Notes: generated by a model from the sequence alone, not told the origin. Shown: positions 25,121 through 35,037, counted from the stretch's first letter. The stretch is 64,000 bases of DNA from Yoonia sp. R2331 (GCF_041103235.1 NZ_JBGCUN010000001.1:930001-994000), one strand, 5' to 3'. A program made the numbers and translations.

Positions 25121-25453
25121 TCAGAGTGCCGGGATTGGCAACTCGTTCAATTCAGCGCGCACCTCGGACCAGCTCAGATCGTGCGTTGGCAAGAGATCGA
25201 AGAACCTTGGGCTATGGGTCGGTGCGAATATCTGAATCAACTCGTGAACTACGACGTATTCGAGCAAGTCCCGGGGTTTCTTAACAAACTCTGTATTCAG
25301 GCGAATGGTCCGCTGTTTCGCGTTGCAGCTTCCCCATTTGGTCTTCATGCGCTGCAGGAAATAGCCTTGGACTTCGACACCAATCCGGCTTCCCTACTTC
25401 TTGATCAAGGGGGGCGCGCGACGAAGCTTGAGGTGCCAGTTGGGTACCACCAT
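25121..25453 (-). pseudogene. YgjP/M48-type metallopeptidase remnant
   Basis: The minus strand reads WHLKLRRAPPLIKK, then TAG at 25394-25396, then GSRIGVEVQGYFLQRMKTKW and continues through a C-terminal YgjP-like domain. The Lys-stop position is a conserved Trp in relatives, so TGG to TAG is likely. The zinc motif reads HELIQ instead of HExxH and is followed by APTH. The open C-terminal part (75 codons) ends at 25121. Relatives are often next to type I restriction genes, which are absent here. Confidence 0.65.
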
Positions 25454-25551
25454 CGCACGGGTCTACAGAGTGCTTTCAGGGCGCATTCGATACCGTCGAG
25501 TGGGGGCATCCAACTCACGAGACTATCATTCCAGCTTGCGGCTCTGTCTTT

Positions 25552-26676
25552 TCAGAGGGTTACAATTCGCCTGAGCCGCGATAGCGCTTCGACGTAATAG
25601 TAGTCACCGTAGATCAGTGAGACGTCTATGCCCAAGCCCGCAGGATGATTGAATGTCCCTCCGCGAATGATCCCGTCGCTTTCATTATCCCAATTGCCGA
25701 AAGCCTCGTATGTGGACTTGGCAATTGCGTTGGCTGCTGAGAGATATTTTTGGGCCTCTCTCTCTTCGAGTTGGGATGCAAGAACGAGCATGCCACACGC
25801 GGCACACATTCCGGCAGAGGTATCCCGCGGTGTCGCCTCGGTCCGCAGTACGCGAAAATCCCAATGAGGGACATTGTCCGCAGGCAGTTCGCGAATGAAA
25901 AAGTCGGCGACGTTTTTGGCGATTTCAAGGTAGCGGGGGTCTTTCGTATATCGATACGCAAGCGCCATGCCGTGAACCGCCCATGAAGTTCCACGAGACC
26001 ATGCAGAGGTTTCCGAAAATCCCTGCCCGCTGCGCACCCTCACTTTTTCGCCCGTAAAGGGATCGAACTCGACCATATGATTGATCGAGGAGTCGGACCG
26101 AATGAAGTGTTTGATGACGGTTTCGGTATGGGCGATGGCCACATGTCGAAATCTTGGATCGCCGGTTTCCTCACTGGCCCAGTAGAGCAGCGGCAGGTTC
26201 ATCATGCTGTCGATGATGCTTAAACCTCTTGGATCGGAATCGTTCACGTCATTGACGTTCCAGGCGGACAGGTAGTTGCCCTTGATGTTGAACCGGCTTG
26301 CAAGGTGGCTGGCCGCCACGAGACCCCGCCGTCGCGCTTCCGTGTCTCCCGTCGATTTGAAACGTTTGACGGACGTCAACTGCCACATGAAACCGACGTC
26401 GTGGTGCAGGTTGACGTATGCGTTCAGGGCTTCGTCCATCCGCATCTCGCAGCGCAGGGCGATGTCAGCGAAAGGGGCGTGATCTGTGTCGTCGTGCAGC
26501 AGCCAAAGCAGACCCGGCCAGAAACCCGTAACCCATCGCCACGTATCGTCGGTGAGAACGTAACGTCCGGTGTCATCCGTCATCGTCGGGAAGCGCGGTC
26601 CGATGGCCGTGCTGGTTTTCTTCACCTTATCGACCAGTGCCGTCCATGCATCGTCTGTCCAACTTGTGTCGATCAT
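25552..26676 (-). CDS. Glycoside hydrolase family 88 (unsaturated glucuronyl hydrolase)
   Basis: Cleaves the delta-4,5-unsaturated uronic acid from the non-reducing end of oligosaccharides made by polysaccharide lyases. The 374-residue alpha/alpha-barrel protein keeps the two family Asp residues: Asp93 in LHHDVGFMWQL and Asp156 in SIIDSMMNLPLLYW, plus the WSRGTSWAVHG stretch. There is no signal peptide, so it acts in the cytoplasm on imported sugars. The ATG at 26676 follows AGGAAGAAGG; the open frame upstream to 26895 is not family-like. It diverges from the ABC operon at 27037. Confidence 0.9.
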   Translation of the reverse strand: MIDTSWTDDAWTALVDKVKKTSTAIGPRFPTMTDDTGRYVLTDDTWRWVTGFWPGLLWLLHDDTDHAPFADIALRCEMRMDEALNAYVNLHHDVGFMWQLTSVKRFKSTGDTEARRRGLVAASHLASRFNIKGNYLSAWNVNDVNDSDPRGLSIIDSMMNLPLLYWASEETGDPRFRHVAIAHTETVIKHFIRSDSSINHMVEFDPFTGEKVRVRSGQGFSETSAWSRGTSWAVHGMALAYRYTKDPRYLEIAKNVADFFIRELPADNVPHWDFRVLRTEATPRDTSAGMCAACGMLVLASQLEEREAQKYLSAANAIAKSTYEAFGNWDNESDGIIRGGTFNHPAGLGIDVSLIYGDYYYVEALSRLRRIVTL

Positions 26677-26843
26677 GCCTTCTTCCTGCTCTGGACCGTG
26701 GGAAAGCGTCGCATCCCCGGTCTTGACTTGATTCCGGCGCGCTTGCGCAGGGCGTTTGACCCAAGGTCCACAACGCTTGTCACTTTCGCCCACGCGCCTG
26801 TCCGCTGGCCGTTTCGGAGCGTTCGGAAAATCAATTGACATAC

Positions 26844-26886
26844 GAGTATCATTGCGATTAACGTCCGTCAACAGCCAATGATATTC
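26844..26886. promoter_or_regulatory. Inverted repeat in the GH88 / ABC operon divergent region
   Basis: GAGTATCATT (26844-26853) and AATGATATTC (26877-26886) are inverted copies with 9 of 10 matches, about three helical turns apart. They lie in the 360-base gap between the divergent GH88 and binding-protein genes; a TTGACA sits just upstream at 26835. It could be the site of the LacI regulator at 35034, but LacI sites are usually more compact. No gene is seen in the gap. Confidence 0.35.
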
Positions 26887-27036
26887 GGGTGTCATTCCGA
26901 TATTGGGTGATTAGCCGTGGGGGGAGAAATGGTTCCAGGTGCATGTTCCATACTGTTCCGATTTCAAGCGGTTCAGCGACGCCTTGGGACCGGGGCCACA
27001 CCCCAATGGCCACAGAATCAAACCAGGAGGAAAGAA

Positions 27037-28923
27037 ATGAGACGTATTGGAAAAAGCGCGGTTCCGCTCTTCGCGGCGCTCGCATTCGCGGTGCCAGTGA
27101 CCGCGCAAGAGTACAAGGAAGCGCCAGAATTGGCCGAGCTTGTTGCGGCGGGAACTTTGCCGCCCGTCGAAGAGCGGCTGCCTGCCAATCCGCTGGTCGT
27201 CGAACCTATCGAAATGGTGGGAACGTATGGCGGCGTCTGGCGATCCGCCCTCAAGGGGTCATTCGACACAGGTTGGATTCGTCGCACCATCGGCTATCAG
27301 CCACTGGTTGCGTTCAACTACGACTGGACCGAGGTGGTGCCCAATGTCGCGGAGCGCTTTGAAGTCAATGAAGACGCGACCGAGTTCACGTTCTACCTGC
27401 GGGAAGGGCACAAATGGTCCGATGGGGAACCCTTCACGGCAGACGACCTCGACTTCGCACTGAAGGTCATGACCAGCCCCGATTATGCGGGACGCAAGGT
27501 CAACATCCCGCTTGGCGGCGTCACGGGCGAAGTGGTGAACGAGACCACTTTCAAGATCATGCTCGAAGAACCGAACGGGCTGTTTCTGCAGCGACTGGCG
27601 ACAGTTGAAGGCCCCTTCATCGTCAATGCCGCAGAGCACTATTGTGGTCCCCTGTTCCCCGAGATCAATCCTGATGCGAATGCCGTCGCGCAGGAGCGCG
27701 GTTTCGACAACTGGAGCCAGGCGATCGAACAAACCTGCTTTTTCAACTTCCAGGACGCCAACCGTCCGCTGCTGTTCGCTTGGCATCAGGTCACCAACTA
27801 CGATGGTCTGACCCAGTTGGTCGAGTGGGAGCGCAATCCCTATTTCTTCAAGGTCGACACCGAGGGTCAGCAGTTGCCCTATATCGATGATGTGAAGATG
27901 GTGCAGACCGAAAGTGTCGAGGACATCGTGCTGAAGGTCGTGAATGGCGAGGTCGACTTTTCGAACCGCCACTTTGCAACTGTGGCGAACAAGCCGGTGA
28001 TCTTCGACGGGCAGGAAGCCGGCGGTTACACGCTGAAATCCACCGTCGACGCCCGGATGAACAATGCCATCCTCCAGCTCAACCTCACCCATCCCGATGA
28101 AAACAAGCGCAAGCTTTTCGGTATGAAAGAGTTCCGGCAGGCCCTGTCGATGGGTATGGATCGCGAGGAAATCATCGATGTGGTCTATGCGGGGCAGGGT
28201 GAGCCGCATCAGGCGGCACCACGCCCGGGTTCGCCGTTCTACAACGAACAGCTCGCCAAACAATTTACCGAGTATGATCCCGACGCCGCCAACGCGCTGC
28301 TGGACGAGATTGGTCTGACCGAGAAGAACTCCGACGGTATCCGCCTGGGGTTTGACGGCCAACCCATCCGCATTCAGCTGTTGGCATCGTCCGATCAATC
28401 CGAGTTCGGCGACATCGCCCAGCTTGTGACCGAGCAGTGGAAAGAGATCGGCATTGATCTGGACGCCCGCAACGCCGAGCGCAGCTTGGTTTACGAGCAG
28501 ATCCAGAACAACCAGCACGACATGCATGTCTGGTGGGGTGACGGCGGAATGAACGATGCGATGCTCGATCCGCGCTTCTACATGCCCTTCAATCTGGAGT
28601 CGGCCTTCGCACAGGCCTGGGCGCAGCACTTCATGGGCACTGGCAGCAACCTTGCAGAGGCACCGCCGGAAGCAATTCAGGCACAGATGGACCTGTACAA
28701 TTCCATTGCGAAGACGGGTGATCCCGCCGAGCAAAAAGAGCTGTTCGATCAGGTCTTGCAGATCGCGGCTGAGCAGTTCTACGTGATGGGTACCGTCTTG
28801 CCTGCCGATGGCTACATGGTCGCGAACAAGAACCTGGGCAACGTGCCGGAAGGCCAGATCTATACCTGGCTCTACCCGCAGCCCGGTCCAATGCAGACGT
28901 CACAGTTGTTCTACAAGCAGTGA
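27037..28923 (+). CDS. ABC transporter substrate-binding protein, family 5
   Basis: A 628-residue periplasmic binding protein of the peptide/oligosaccharide family 5. It has a Sec signal peptide (residues 1-23, ending VTAQ), EGHKWSDGEPFTADDLDFAL, the FRQALSMGMDREEI helix and a C-terminal QVLQIAAEQFYVMG region. Proteins of this family bind peptides, opines or oligosaccharides. The GH88 and DUF2264 neighbours favour a saccharide. The ATG at 27037 follows AGGAGGAAAG. A strong hairpin separates it from the permease gene. Confidence 0.9.
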   Translation: MRRIGKSAVPLFAALAFAVPVTAQEYKEAPELAELVAAGTLPPVEERLPANPLVVEPIEMVGTYGGVWRSALKGSFDTGWIRRTIGYQPLVAFNYDWTEVVPNVAERFEVNEDATEFTFYLREGHKWSDGEPFTADDLDFALKVMTSPDYAGRKVNIPLGGVTGEVVNETTFKIMLEEPNGLFLQRLATVEGPFIVNAAEHYCGPLFPEINPDANAVAQERGFDNWSQAIEQTCFFNFQDANRPLLFAWHQVTNYDGLTQLVEWERNPYFFKVDTEGQQLPYIDDVKMVQTESVEDIVLKVVNGEVDFSNRHFATVANKPVIFDGQEAGGYTLKSTVDARMNNAILQLNLTHPDENKRKLFGMKEFRQALSMGMDREEIIDVVYAGQGEPHQAAPRPGSPFYNEQLAKQFTEYDPDAANALLDEIGLTEKNSDGIRLGFDGQPIRIQLLASSDQSEFGDIAQLVTEQWKEIGIDLDARNAERSLVYEQIQNNQHDMHVWWGDGGMNDAMLDPRFYMPFNLESAFAQAWAQHFMGTGSNLAEAPPEAIQAQMDLYNSIAKTGDPAEQKELFDQVLQIAAEQFYVMGTVLPADGYMVANKNLGNVPEGQIYTWLYPQPGPMQTSQLFYKQ

Positions 28924-28931
28924 TGTCACTG

Positions 28932-28961
28932 GGGACGCGGGACACTCCCTTCCCGCGTCCC
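28932..28961 (+). other. Intercistronic hairpin after the family-5 binding-protein gene
   Basis: GGGACGCGGGA / TCCCGCGTCCC forms a perfect 11-bp stem with an eight-base loop, beginning 9 bases after the stop at 28923 and ending 43 bases before the permease start. There is no T-tract; it likely stabilises the abundant upstream mRNA or partly attenuates readthrough. Confidence 0.75.
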
Positions 28962-29004
28962 GCCTAGTCCCCAAACACCCAACCTGATCGCGGAGGAGGC
29001 GAAC

Positions 29005-30003
29005 ATGTGGACATATATCGCGCGACGACTGATCACCATGATCCTGACGTTGCTCGCTCTGTCGGTGGTCGTCTTCATCGTGATCCAGCTGCCACCCGGA
29101 GACTTCGTGACATCGTATGTCGCCAGCCTCTCTGCGTCCGGCGAAACGGTGGATCAGGAAGCCATCGAAATCCTGCGCGAGCGCTACAAGCTCGATAGCC
29201 CGGTCCTGGTTCAGTATTTTTCGTGGCTGATGCAATTGTTGCAAGGCAATCTCGGCTACAGTTTCGAGTTGCAGAAGCCGGTGGGCGAAATCTTTGGACA
29301 ACGGATCGGAATTTCCCTCGCCGTTGAATTGACTGCTGTTGTCTTCATGTGGGCCATTGCCGTTCCGATCGGGGTCTATTCGGCCGTCAATCAGTATTCG
29401 TTGGGCGATTATGCCTTCACAATCCTCGGGTTCCTGGGGCTCGCAATCCCGAATTTCCTGTTCGCGCTTGTGCTCATGTACGTTTGCTACAACTGGTTCG
29501 GCGTCACCATCACCGGCCTGTTCTCGACCGAGTACATGAATGCGCGTTGGTCTTTGGCTCGGTTTCTCGATTTCGCATCCCATGTCTGGGCACCAATTCT
29601 GGTCATCTCGACCGCGGGGGCTGCGCAACTTGTCCGCGTTCTGCGCGCCAACTTGCTTGACGAGCTGAATAAACCCTATGTGCTGACTGCACGGGCAAAG
29701 GGTTTGCCCAAGCGTCGCGTGATCTGGCGCTATCCGGTTCGGGTCGCCATGAACCCGCTGATCTCGACGGTTGGTTGGGTACTGCCGACGGTGATTTCAT
29801 CCTCTTTCGTGACGGCTATCGTTCTGAACCTGCCGACACTCTCGCCGATCCTGCTGCGCTCGCTCCTGAGTCAGGACATGTACCTTGCCGGGGCGCTCAT
29901 CCTTTTCATGGGGGTTCTCACGCTCGTCGGCACCCTGATTTCTGACCTGTTGCTGGCCTGGATCGATCCGCGCATCCGGCTTGGCATGGTGGGTGCGAAA
30001 TGA
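29005..30003 (+). CDS. ABC transporter permease (DppB/OppB type)
   Basis: A 332-residue inner-membrane permease with the N-terminal MWTYIARRLITMILTLLALS and the large periplasmic loop containing DQEAIEILRERY and PVLVQYFSWL that mark the DppB class. The ATPase-docking loop LTARAKGLPKRRVIWRYPVR is present. GGAGGAGG precedes the ATG. The next permease overlaps by four bases. Confidence 0.92.
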   Translation: MWTYIARRLITMILTLLALSVVVFIVIQLPPGDFVTSYVASLSASGETVDQEAIEILRERYKLDSPVLVQYFSWLMQLLQGNLGYSFELQKPVGEIFGQRIGISLAVELTAVVFMWAIAVPIGVYSAVNQYSLGDYAFTILGFLGLAIPNFLFALVLMYVCYNWFGVTITGLFSTEYMNARWSLARFLDFASHVWAPILVISTAGAAQLVRVLRANLLDELNKPYVLTARAKGLPKRRVIWRYPVRVAMNPLISTVGWVLPTVISSSFVTAIVLNLPTLSPILLRSLLSQDMYLAGALILFMGVLTLVGTLISDLLLAWIDPRIRLGMVGAK

Positions 30004-31178
30004 TGCAACAGAAGAAACCTACCAATCTGGACGCGGCCGCGGACAGCGACATTGATGAAATCGGTGTCGACCCCCGGATCGGACACGTGACCGGCACCGA
30101 GAACCAATGGCAGCTTATTCGCCGCAGGTTCGCCAAGCACCGCCTTGCGGTCATCAGTCTGTGGATCCTGAGCTTCTTCGTGCTTGTCGCAGTCTTCGCG
30201 GACTTCATTTCGCCAAACGATCCCAATGACGTGCAGGCGCGCTATACCTATGCGCCGCCGCAAGGCATCCACTTTATTGACCGGACAGAGGACGGCGGCT
30301 GGCGCATTAAGCCCTATGTCTATGGCTACGATGTTGAGGTCGAACCAGAAGCCCTGCGCCGTGTCTTCGTCATCGACAAGACCGACAAGATCTATCTTCA
30401 GTTCTTCAAGCGCAGCTGGGATTACAAGCTGTTCGGTATCTTCCCGACCGACATCCATTTGATCGGCACTGAAAAACCAAGGAAACCGCTTTTCATTCTT
30501 GGCGCCGACCGTCTTGGACGCGACATGTTTTCCCGCTTGGCCTATGGGACGCGCATCTCGCTTTCCGTCGGTCTGGTCGGCGTGATCATGAGCCTTGTTC
30601 TTGGTGTCATCATCGGGGGCTTCGCCGGATATTTCGGAGGCTTCTTCGATGCCGCGACACAGCGGGTGATCGAGTTTCTCCGATCACTGCCCACAATCCC
30701 GCTCTGGATGGGACTGGCGGCCGCGATGCCAAGCAGTTGGTCCCCGTTACAGGTCTATTTCGCCATCACTCTGATCCTGTCGCTGTTGGGCTGGACGGAA
30801 CTTGCGCGGGTGGTCAGGGGGCGTTTTCTTGCGCTCAAGGGCGAGGATTATGTCGCTGCGGCGCGCTATGATGGCTGTTCGCATACGCGCGTCATCCTTC
30901 GCCACATGGTGCCGTCGTTCACCAGCCATATCATCACGGCCGCGTCGCTGGCAGTTCCGTCGATGATCCTGGCCGAAACAGCGCTGTCGTTTCTGGGTCT
31001 TGGACTTCAAGCGCCGGTGATTTCCTGGGGCGTGCTTTTGCAGGAAGCACAGAACATCCGCACCCTGGCAACCGCCCCATGGCTACTGGTGCCCGGCCTC
31101 GCAATCGTGATTGCCGTTCTGGCGATGAACTTCGTCGGCGACGGTTTGCGCGACGCCGCTGATCCCTATTCACACTGA
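30000..31178 (+). CDS. ABC transporter permease (DppC/OppC type)
   Basis: 392 residues, longer than the usual 280-310. After the first helix (about 50-70) there is a polar stretch of about 100 residues (DPNDVQARYTYAPPQGIHFI to GTEKPRKPLFILGADRLGRD) before the core helices. The docking loop reads VAAARYDGCSHTRVILRHMV. The long loop should face the periplasm and occurs in carbohydrate-associated DppC-like permeases. The start overlaps the preceding gene (ATGA). Confidence 0.92.
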   Translation: MMQQKKPTNLDAAADSDIDEIGVDPRIGHVTGTENQWQLIRRRFAKHRLAVISLWILSFFVLVAVFADFISPNDPNDVQARYTYAPPQGIHFIDRTEDGGWRIKPYVYGYDVEVEPEALRRVFVIDKTDKIYLQFFKRSWDYKLFGIFPTDIHLIGTEKPRKPLFILGADRLGRDMFSRLAYGTRISLSVGLVGVIMSLVLGVIIGGFAGYFGGFFDAATQRVIEFLRSLPTIPLWMGLAAAMPSSWSPLQVYFAITLILSLLGWTELARVVRGRFLALKGEDYVAAARYDGCSHTRVILRHMVPSFTSHIITAASLAVPSMILAETALSFLGLGLQAPVISWGVLLQEAQNIRTLATAPWLLVPGLAIVIAVLAMNFVGDGLRDAADPYSH

Positions 31179-31188
31179 GGTTGAGACA

Positions 31189-32874
31189 ATGACCAACACG
31201 CACGACACCGTTCTCGAAGTCCGTGGCCTCAGCGTCGATTTCCCCAGCCGCCACGGCGCAACGCCTGCCATCCAGGACGTCAGTTTCGACCTGCGCCTGG
31301 GCCAGACGACCTGCTTTGTCGGGGAATCGGGGTCAGGCAAAAGCGTGACCGCCCGCGCAGTCATGAACATCGTCGAACCTGCGGTGATCCGGGCCGGCGC
31401 AGTCAACCTCGTCGATCTGGAAGCCGGACAAAAGCTGGAACTTTCCGGCCTTGATCCCGATGGGCTCGAAATTCGCGCGGTGCGCGGCGCGCGCATCGCC
31501 ATGATCTTCCAAGAGCCGATGTCCTCGCTCAGCCCGGTTCACACCATTGGCGAACAGATCATCGAAGCGATCCTGTTGCATCAGGATGTGGATGCCGCTC
31601 AGGCCCGCGAGATTGCGATTGAGGCGCTGCGCGCAGTTCAGATCACCGATCCGGAACTGGCTGTCGACAAATACCCGTTCGAGTATTCGGGCGGTATGCG
31701 CCAGCGCGCGATGATCGCCATGGCGCTTGGTTGCAAGCCCGATATCCTGATCGCGGATGAGCCGACGACGGCCCTGGACGTGACGACGCAGGCCGAAATC
31801 CTCCGGCTTCTGCACAGTTTGCAAGAGAGCCGCCGCATGGCGATGATGTTCATCACCCATGACATGGGGGTGGTTGCAGAAATCGCGGATCAGGTCGTGG
31901 TGATGCTGCATGGCAGTGTCGTCGAATCCGGCGAAGTCGACGACATATTTCACGCGCCGCAGCACCCATATACGCGCAAACTACTTAACGCAGCGGTCGG
32001 GTTGAACCATTCAGCCGCGCGACCGGAACAGCAAGGCCGCACGGAGGCCCTGATCACGACGCGCGATCTTTGTCTGACGTTCGGGTATGACAAGCGCAAT
32101 CCGAACGCGGGCGTCAAGGCACTTGATGAGGTCTCGATTGATCTGCATCGCGGCGAAATTCTGGGCATCGTCGGGGAATCTGGTTCCGGTAAGACGACAC
32201 TGGCACGGGTCTTGATGGGCCGATATAAACCGCAGTCCGGCGAGGCTGTTTTCAAGACGCGGGGCGGGCAAGCTGTCGATTTGACCAAGGCGTCCAGTTT
32301 TCGAGATGGGCAGGTTTACCGTGAAATGCGGATGATCTTTCAAGATCCCTACGGCTCTCTCAATCCACGTATGACAATCGAACAGATCATCGGTGAGCCC
32401 CTGCTGGTCAATGGCATTGCCAAGGGTGAGGCGCTGCGTAATCGCGTGGGTGAACTGCTGGAAAAAGTGGGGCTGCCCGCAAGTATCATGGAACGGTATC
32501 CGCACGCGTTTTCCGGCGGGCAGCGTCAGCGCATTGGGATAGCGCGGGCCATTGCACTGAATCCACAGATCATCATCGCGGATGAGGCGACGTCTGCGCT
32601 TGATGGCTCGATCCGCGCGCAGATCCTCGACCTGCTTCTCAATCTCAGAGACGAATTCAACCTGGCGATCCTGTTCATCGCGCATGATATTGGGGTCGTG
32701 CGGTATTTCTGCGACCGCGTCGCAGTGATGCACAAGGGCCGTGTCGTGGAAACAGGTACTGCGCTACAGATTTGTGATGCGCCGCAGGAACCTTATACGC
32801 AACGGTTGATTTCTGCCGTCCCCGTCCCCGATCCGCGCCAGCGCCGGCTGATCAGGGCAACCCAGACCGCATGA
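31189..32874 (+). CDS. ABC transporter ATP-binding protein with two fused ATPase domains
   Basis: A 561-residue protein equal to a DppD-DppF fusion. The first domain has Walker A GESGSGKS (45-52), signature YSGGMRQRA and Walker B ILIADEPTTALD. The second has Walker A GESGSGKT (329-336), signature FSGGQRQRIG and IIIADEATSALD, in which the usual Pro after Glu is Ala. Each is followed by the oligopeptide-transporter C-terminal motif (HPYTRKLL; EPYTQRLI). It powers the importer of 27037-31178. The stop overlaps the DUF2264 start. Confidence 0.94.
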   Translation: MTNTHDTVLEVRGLSVDFPSRHGATPAIQDVSFDLRLGQTTCFVGESGSGKSVTARAVMNIVEPAVIRAGAVNLVDLEAGQKLELSGLDPDGLEIRAVRGARIAMIFQEPMSSLSPVHTIGEQIIEAILLHQDVDAAQAREIAIEALRAVQITDPELAVDKYPFEYSGGMRQRAMIAMALGCKPDILIADEPTTALDVTTQAEILRLLHSLQESRRMAMMFITHDMGVVAEIADQVVVMLHGSVVESGEVDDIFHAPQHPYTRKLLNAAVGLNHSAARPEQQGRTEALITTRDLCLTFGYDKRNPNAGVKALDEVSIDLHRGEILGIVGESGSGKTTLARVLMGRYKPQSGEAVFKTRGGQAVDLTKASSFRDGQVYREMRMIFQDPYGSLNPRMTIEQIIGEPLLVNGIAKGEALRNRVGELLEKVGLPASIMERYPHAFSGGQRQRIGIARAIALNPQIIIADEATSALDGSIRAQILDLLLNLRDEFNLAILFIAHDIGVVRYFCDRVAVMHKGRVVETGTALQICDAPQEPYTQRLISAVPVPDPRQRRLIRATQTA

Positions 32875-34757
32875 CATTCGCGCCCCTTTCCAACCCGCTT
32901 GGCGGCAACCCGTTCCGCACGCGGCAGGATGCGCAACAGGCGGTTGTCGATCTGACAACGCCCCTGATGTCCGCCTTTTCGCCCGGCAAGGCGCGGGTGC
33001 ATCTGGGCAGTGCCGAGGCGTTTTTCGACACCTCCGCTGCACATCTCGAAGGGCTGGCCCGACCGCTTTGGGGTCTTGCGCCGCTTCTGGCCGGGGGCGG
33101 GCACTTCGAAGGCATTTCCGATTTCGTCGAAGGGATCGCCAATGGTGCCGACCCCGAGCACCCGGAATACTGGGGGCCAGTACGGGATCGTGACCAACGC
33201 ATGGTGGAAAGCGCGGCAATTGGGTATGCGCTTGCGCTTGCCCCTGAAACCTTCTGGGACGGAATGACGGAAAAGGGGCGTTACAACCTCGCGAACTGGC
33301 TCGTGGCCTCCCTCGCATGCGCGCCGCCAGACAACAACTGGCACTTTTTCCACGTTATGGTTTCGCTTGGGCTGACACGGGTCGGCATTCCGCATGAGGC
33401 GTCGATCATCGCGACCGATCTGGATGAGCTTGAAAATTACGCGATGGACAATGGGTGGTATCGCGATGGCATGGATCGGCGTGCCGACCACTACATTCCA
33501 TTCGCCATGCATTTCTACGGCATGATTTACGCAAAGCTTGGCCCGGACACAGATCAGGCCCGCCGCGACCGGTTTATCGCCCGTGCCCGCGAAAGCATGC
33601 CGCAGATCGCCCATTGGTTTGCAGCTGACGGTGCCGGATTGCCCTATGGCCGCTCTTTGACCTACCGCTTTGCGCATGCGGGGATTTGGGGGGCGCTGGC
33701 TTTTGCGGATGTCGACGCTTTGCCGTGGGGGGACATCAGGGGCTATTGGGCCCGCAATCTGCGGTATTGGTCAGAACAGGATATTGCTGATCGCAGCGGC
33801 GTGCTGTCCATCGGATATGGCTACACCCAACCTGCGATGGCCGAGCGGTACAACTCTCCTGCATCGCCCTATTGGGCCATGAAGGCCTTTGCGCCGCTGG
33901 CCTTGCCCGAAAACCACCCGTTTTGGACAACCGAAGAAAGCCCGTTTGAAGATCGCGATGAAATCGTGTCGATGCCGCAGCCGGGCATGATCAAATGGGA
34001 AGACGCGGGCGATGTGACCGTTCTGGCCGGCGGGCAACAACCGATGAACTTCGGGCGCGCTGCGGAAAAATATAACAAGTTCGCCTATTCAACCCGATAT
34101 GCCTTTAGCGTCGAAGCAGAGGCCAGAGGTTTTGCATCCGGTCCGCATGACAACATGCTGGCGTTTTCCGAGGACGGAGAGGTCGCGCATTTCCGAAGCC
34201 ACGAAACCGCGTCGCGGATTGGACCGGACTGGATGTATTCGTCTTGGTCACCCATGCCAGAGGTTGATGTCGAAACCTGGCTTTTGGCGCATCCGCCATG
34301 GCATCTGCGCATCCACCGTGTCCGTACCAAACGTCTTGTTCAAACCATCGAGGGCGGGTTTTCAATTCCGCGTCGGGACACAGATCCGGCCATTTCTGCG
34401 CTTGCCCCCGCCGTTGCAGGCGTCAAAGCCACAGACACGGCTAGCTTCACAACCGCGATGGACACGACGATCCTGAAAGACGCGCCAGCGCCAATCGCCA
34501 CGACAATCAAGCGCAATGCCCGCGTGATCGCCGCGACGCCCAACACAAATATTCTGTTCCCGCGGAGTTGGGTCCCGCAACTGACAGTGTCCCTTGAACC
34601 CGGCGATTGGGGGTTTGCCTGCTGGGTTCTGGCCCGCCCAAACGCGGCAGGCGACGTCCCGAGTGGTGTCCCAGACGCGATGCCGACAGCTGTGATGCTG
34701 GATGAGATGCGCAGGGGCGGTCAAATCGTATCTGTCTGGGATTTGCCGGAACATTGA
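32871..34757 (+). CDS. DUF2264 domain-containing protein
   Basis: A 628-residue protein without a signal peptide. Its first half, rich in Trp and His with NNWHFFHVMVSLGLTRVG and NGWYRDGMDRRADHYIPFAM, is the DUF2264 domain, probably an alpha/alpha-barrel. The second half looks like a beta-rich domain (SVEAEARGFASGPHDNMLAF). It is translationally coupled to the ABC ATPase and shares a cluster with GH88, so it probably acts on imported uronic-acid-containing oligosaccharides, possibly as a lyase or hydrolase. The activity is unproven. Confidence 0.88.
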   Translation: MTFAPLSNPLGGNPFRTRQDAQQAVVDLTTPLMSAFSPGKARVHLGSAEAFFDTSAAHLEGLARPLWGLAPLLAGGGHFEGISDFVEGIANGADPEHPEYWGPVRDRDQRMVESAAIGYALALAPETFWDGMTEKGRYNLANWLVASLACAPPDNNWHFFHVMVSLGLTRVGIPHEASIIATDLDELENYAMDNGWYRDGMDRRADHYIPFAMHFYGMIYAKLGPDTDQARRDRFIARARESMPQIAHWFAADGAGLPYGRSLTYRFAHAGIWGALAFADVDALPWGDIRGYWARNLRYWSEQDIADRSGVLSIGYGYTQPAMAERYNSPASPYWAMKAFAPLALPENHPFWTTEESPFEDRDEIVSMPQPGMIKWEDAGDVTVLAGGQQPMNFGRAAEKYNKFAYSTRYAFSVEAEARGFASGPHDNMLAFSEDGEVAHFRSHETASRIGPDWMYSSWSPMPEVDVETWLLAHPPWHLRIHRVRTKRLVQTIEGGFSIPRRDTDPAISALAPAVAGVKATDTASFTTAMDTTILKDAPAPIATTIKRNARVIAATPNTNILFPRSWVPQLTVSLEPGDWGFACWVLARPNAAGDVPSGVPDAMPTAVMLDEMRRGGQIVSVWDLPEH

Positions 34758-35037
34758 TGGCCAGCGCTCGCGGTTTCGCGTGGCCGACCGGGAAGCATCC
34801 GCGCACGCATCCTTGCGTGTCGCGCTTTGGAACCTCGCGCCAGTCATCGATTGCAAAATAAAAGCCGAACTCGTCGCCGATCAGCGCCAATTACGAGCGG
34901 CCAAGCCGGCAAACGCTGTTGAGGTCGACTTCGGCGCGCGCAGCGAGAACCAGAATATGCATCCGATAGGCAAGATGCCCGGCGCCAATGATCGCAGCAC
35001 TCAAAAGAGGCCGGGTTGCTTCAGACAACCCTATCAT
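34758..35037 (-). pseudogene. Truncated Gfo/Idh/MocA-type oxidoreductase
   Basis: On the minus strand an ATG at 35037 overlaps the stop of the LacI gene (ATGA). The frame reads AAIIGAGHLAYRMHILVLAA, then SVCRLGRS, an in-frame TAA, then LALIGDEFGFYFAIDDWREV before the similarity ends. The GAGHLA motif and spacing match the NAD-binding start of Gfo/Idh/MocA sugar dehydrogenases. Most of the protein is missing, cut off by the end of the DUF2264 gene. It was probably cotranscribed with the LacI regulator. Confidence 0.6.

Noticed and set aside
24654-25235. Plus-strand frame of 193 codons in the island
   Set aside because: Only about 33 codons resemble a transposase; the rest is not protein-like, so it is kept as a small remnant rather than a gene.
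27259-28734. Minus-strand frame of 491 codons opposite the family-5 binding-protein gene
   Set aside because: Despite its length it lies wholly antisense to a gene with signal peptide, ribosome-binding site and clear family motifs.
32793-33677. Minus-strand frame of 294 codons opposite DUF2264
   Set aside because: Antisense shadow; no ribosome-binding site and no family features.
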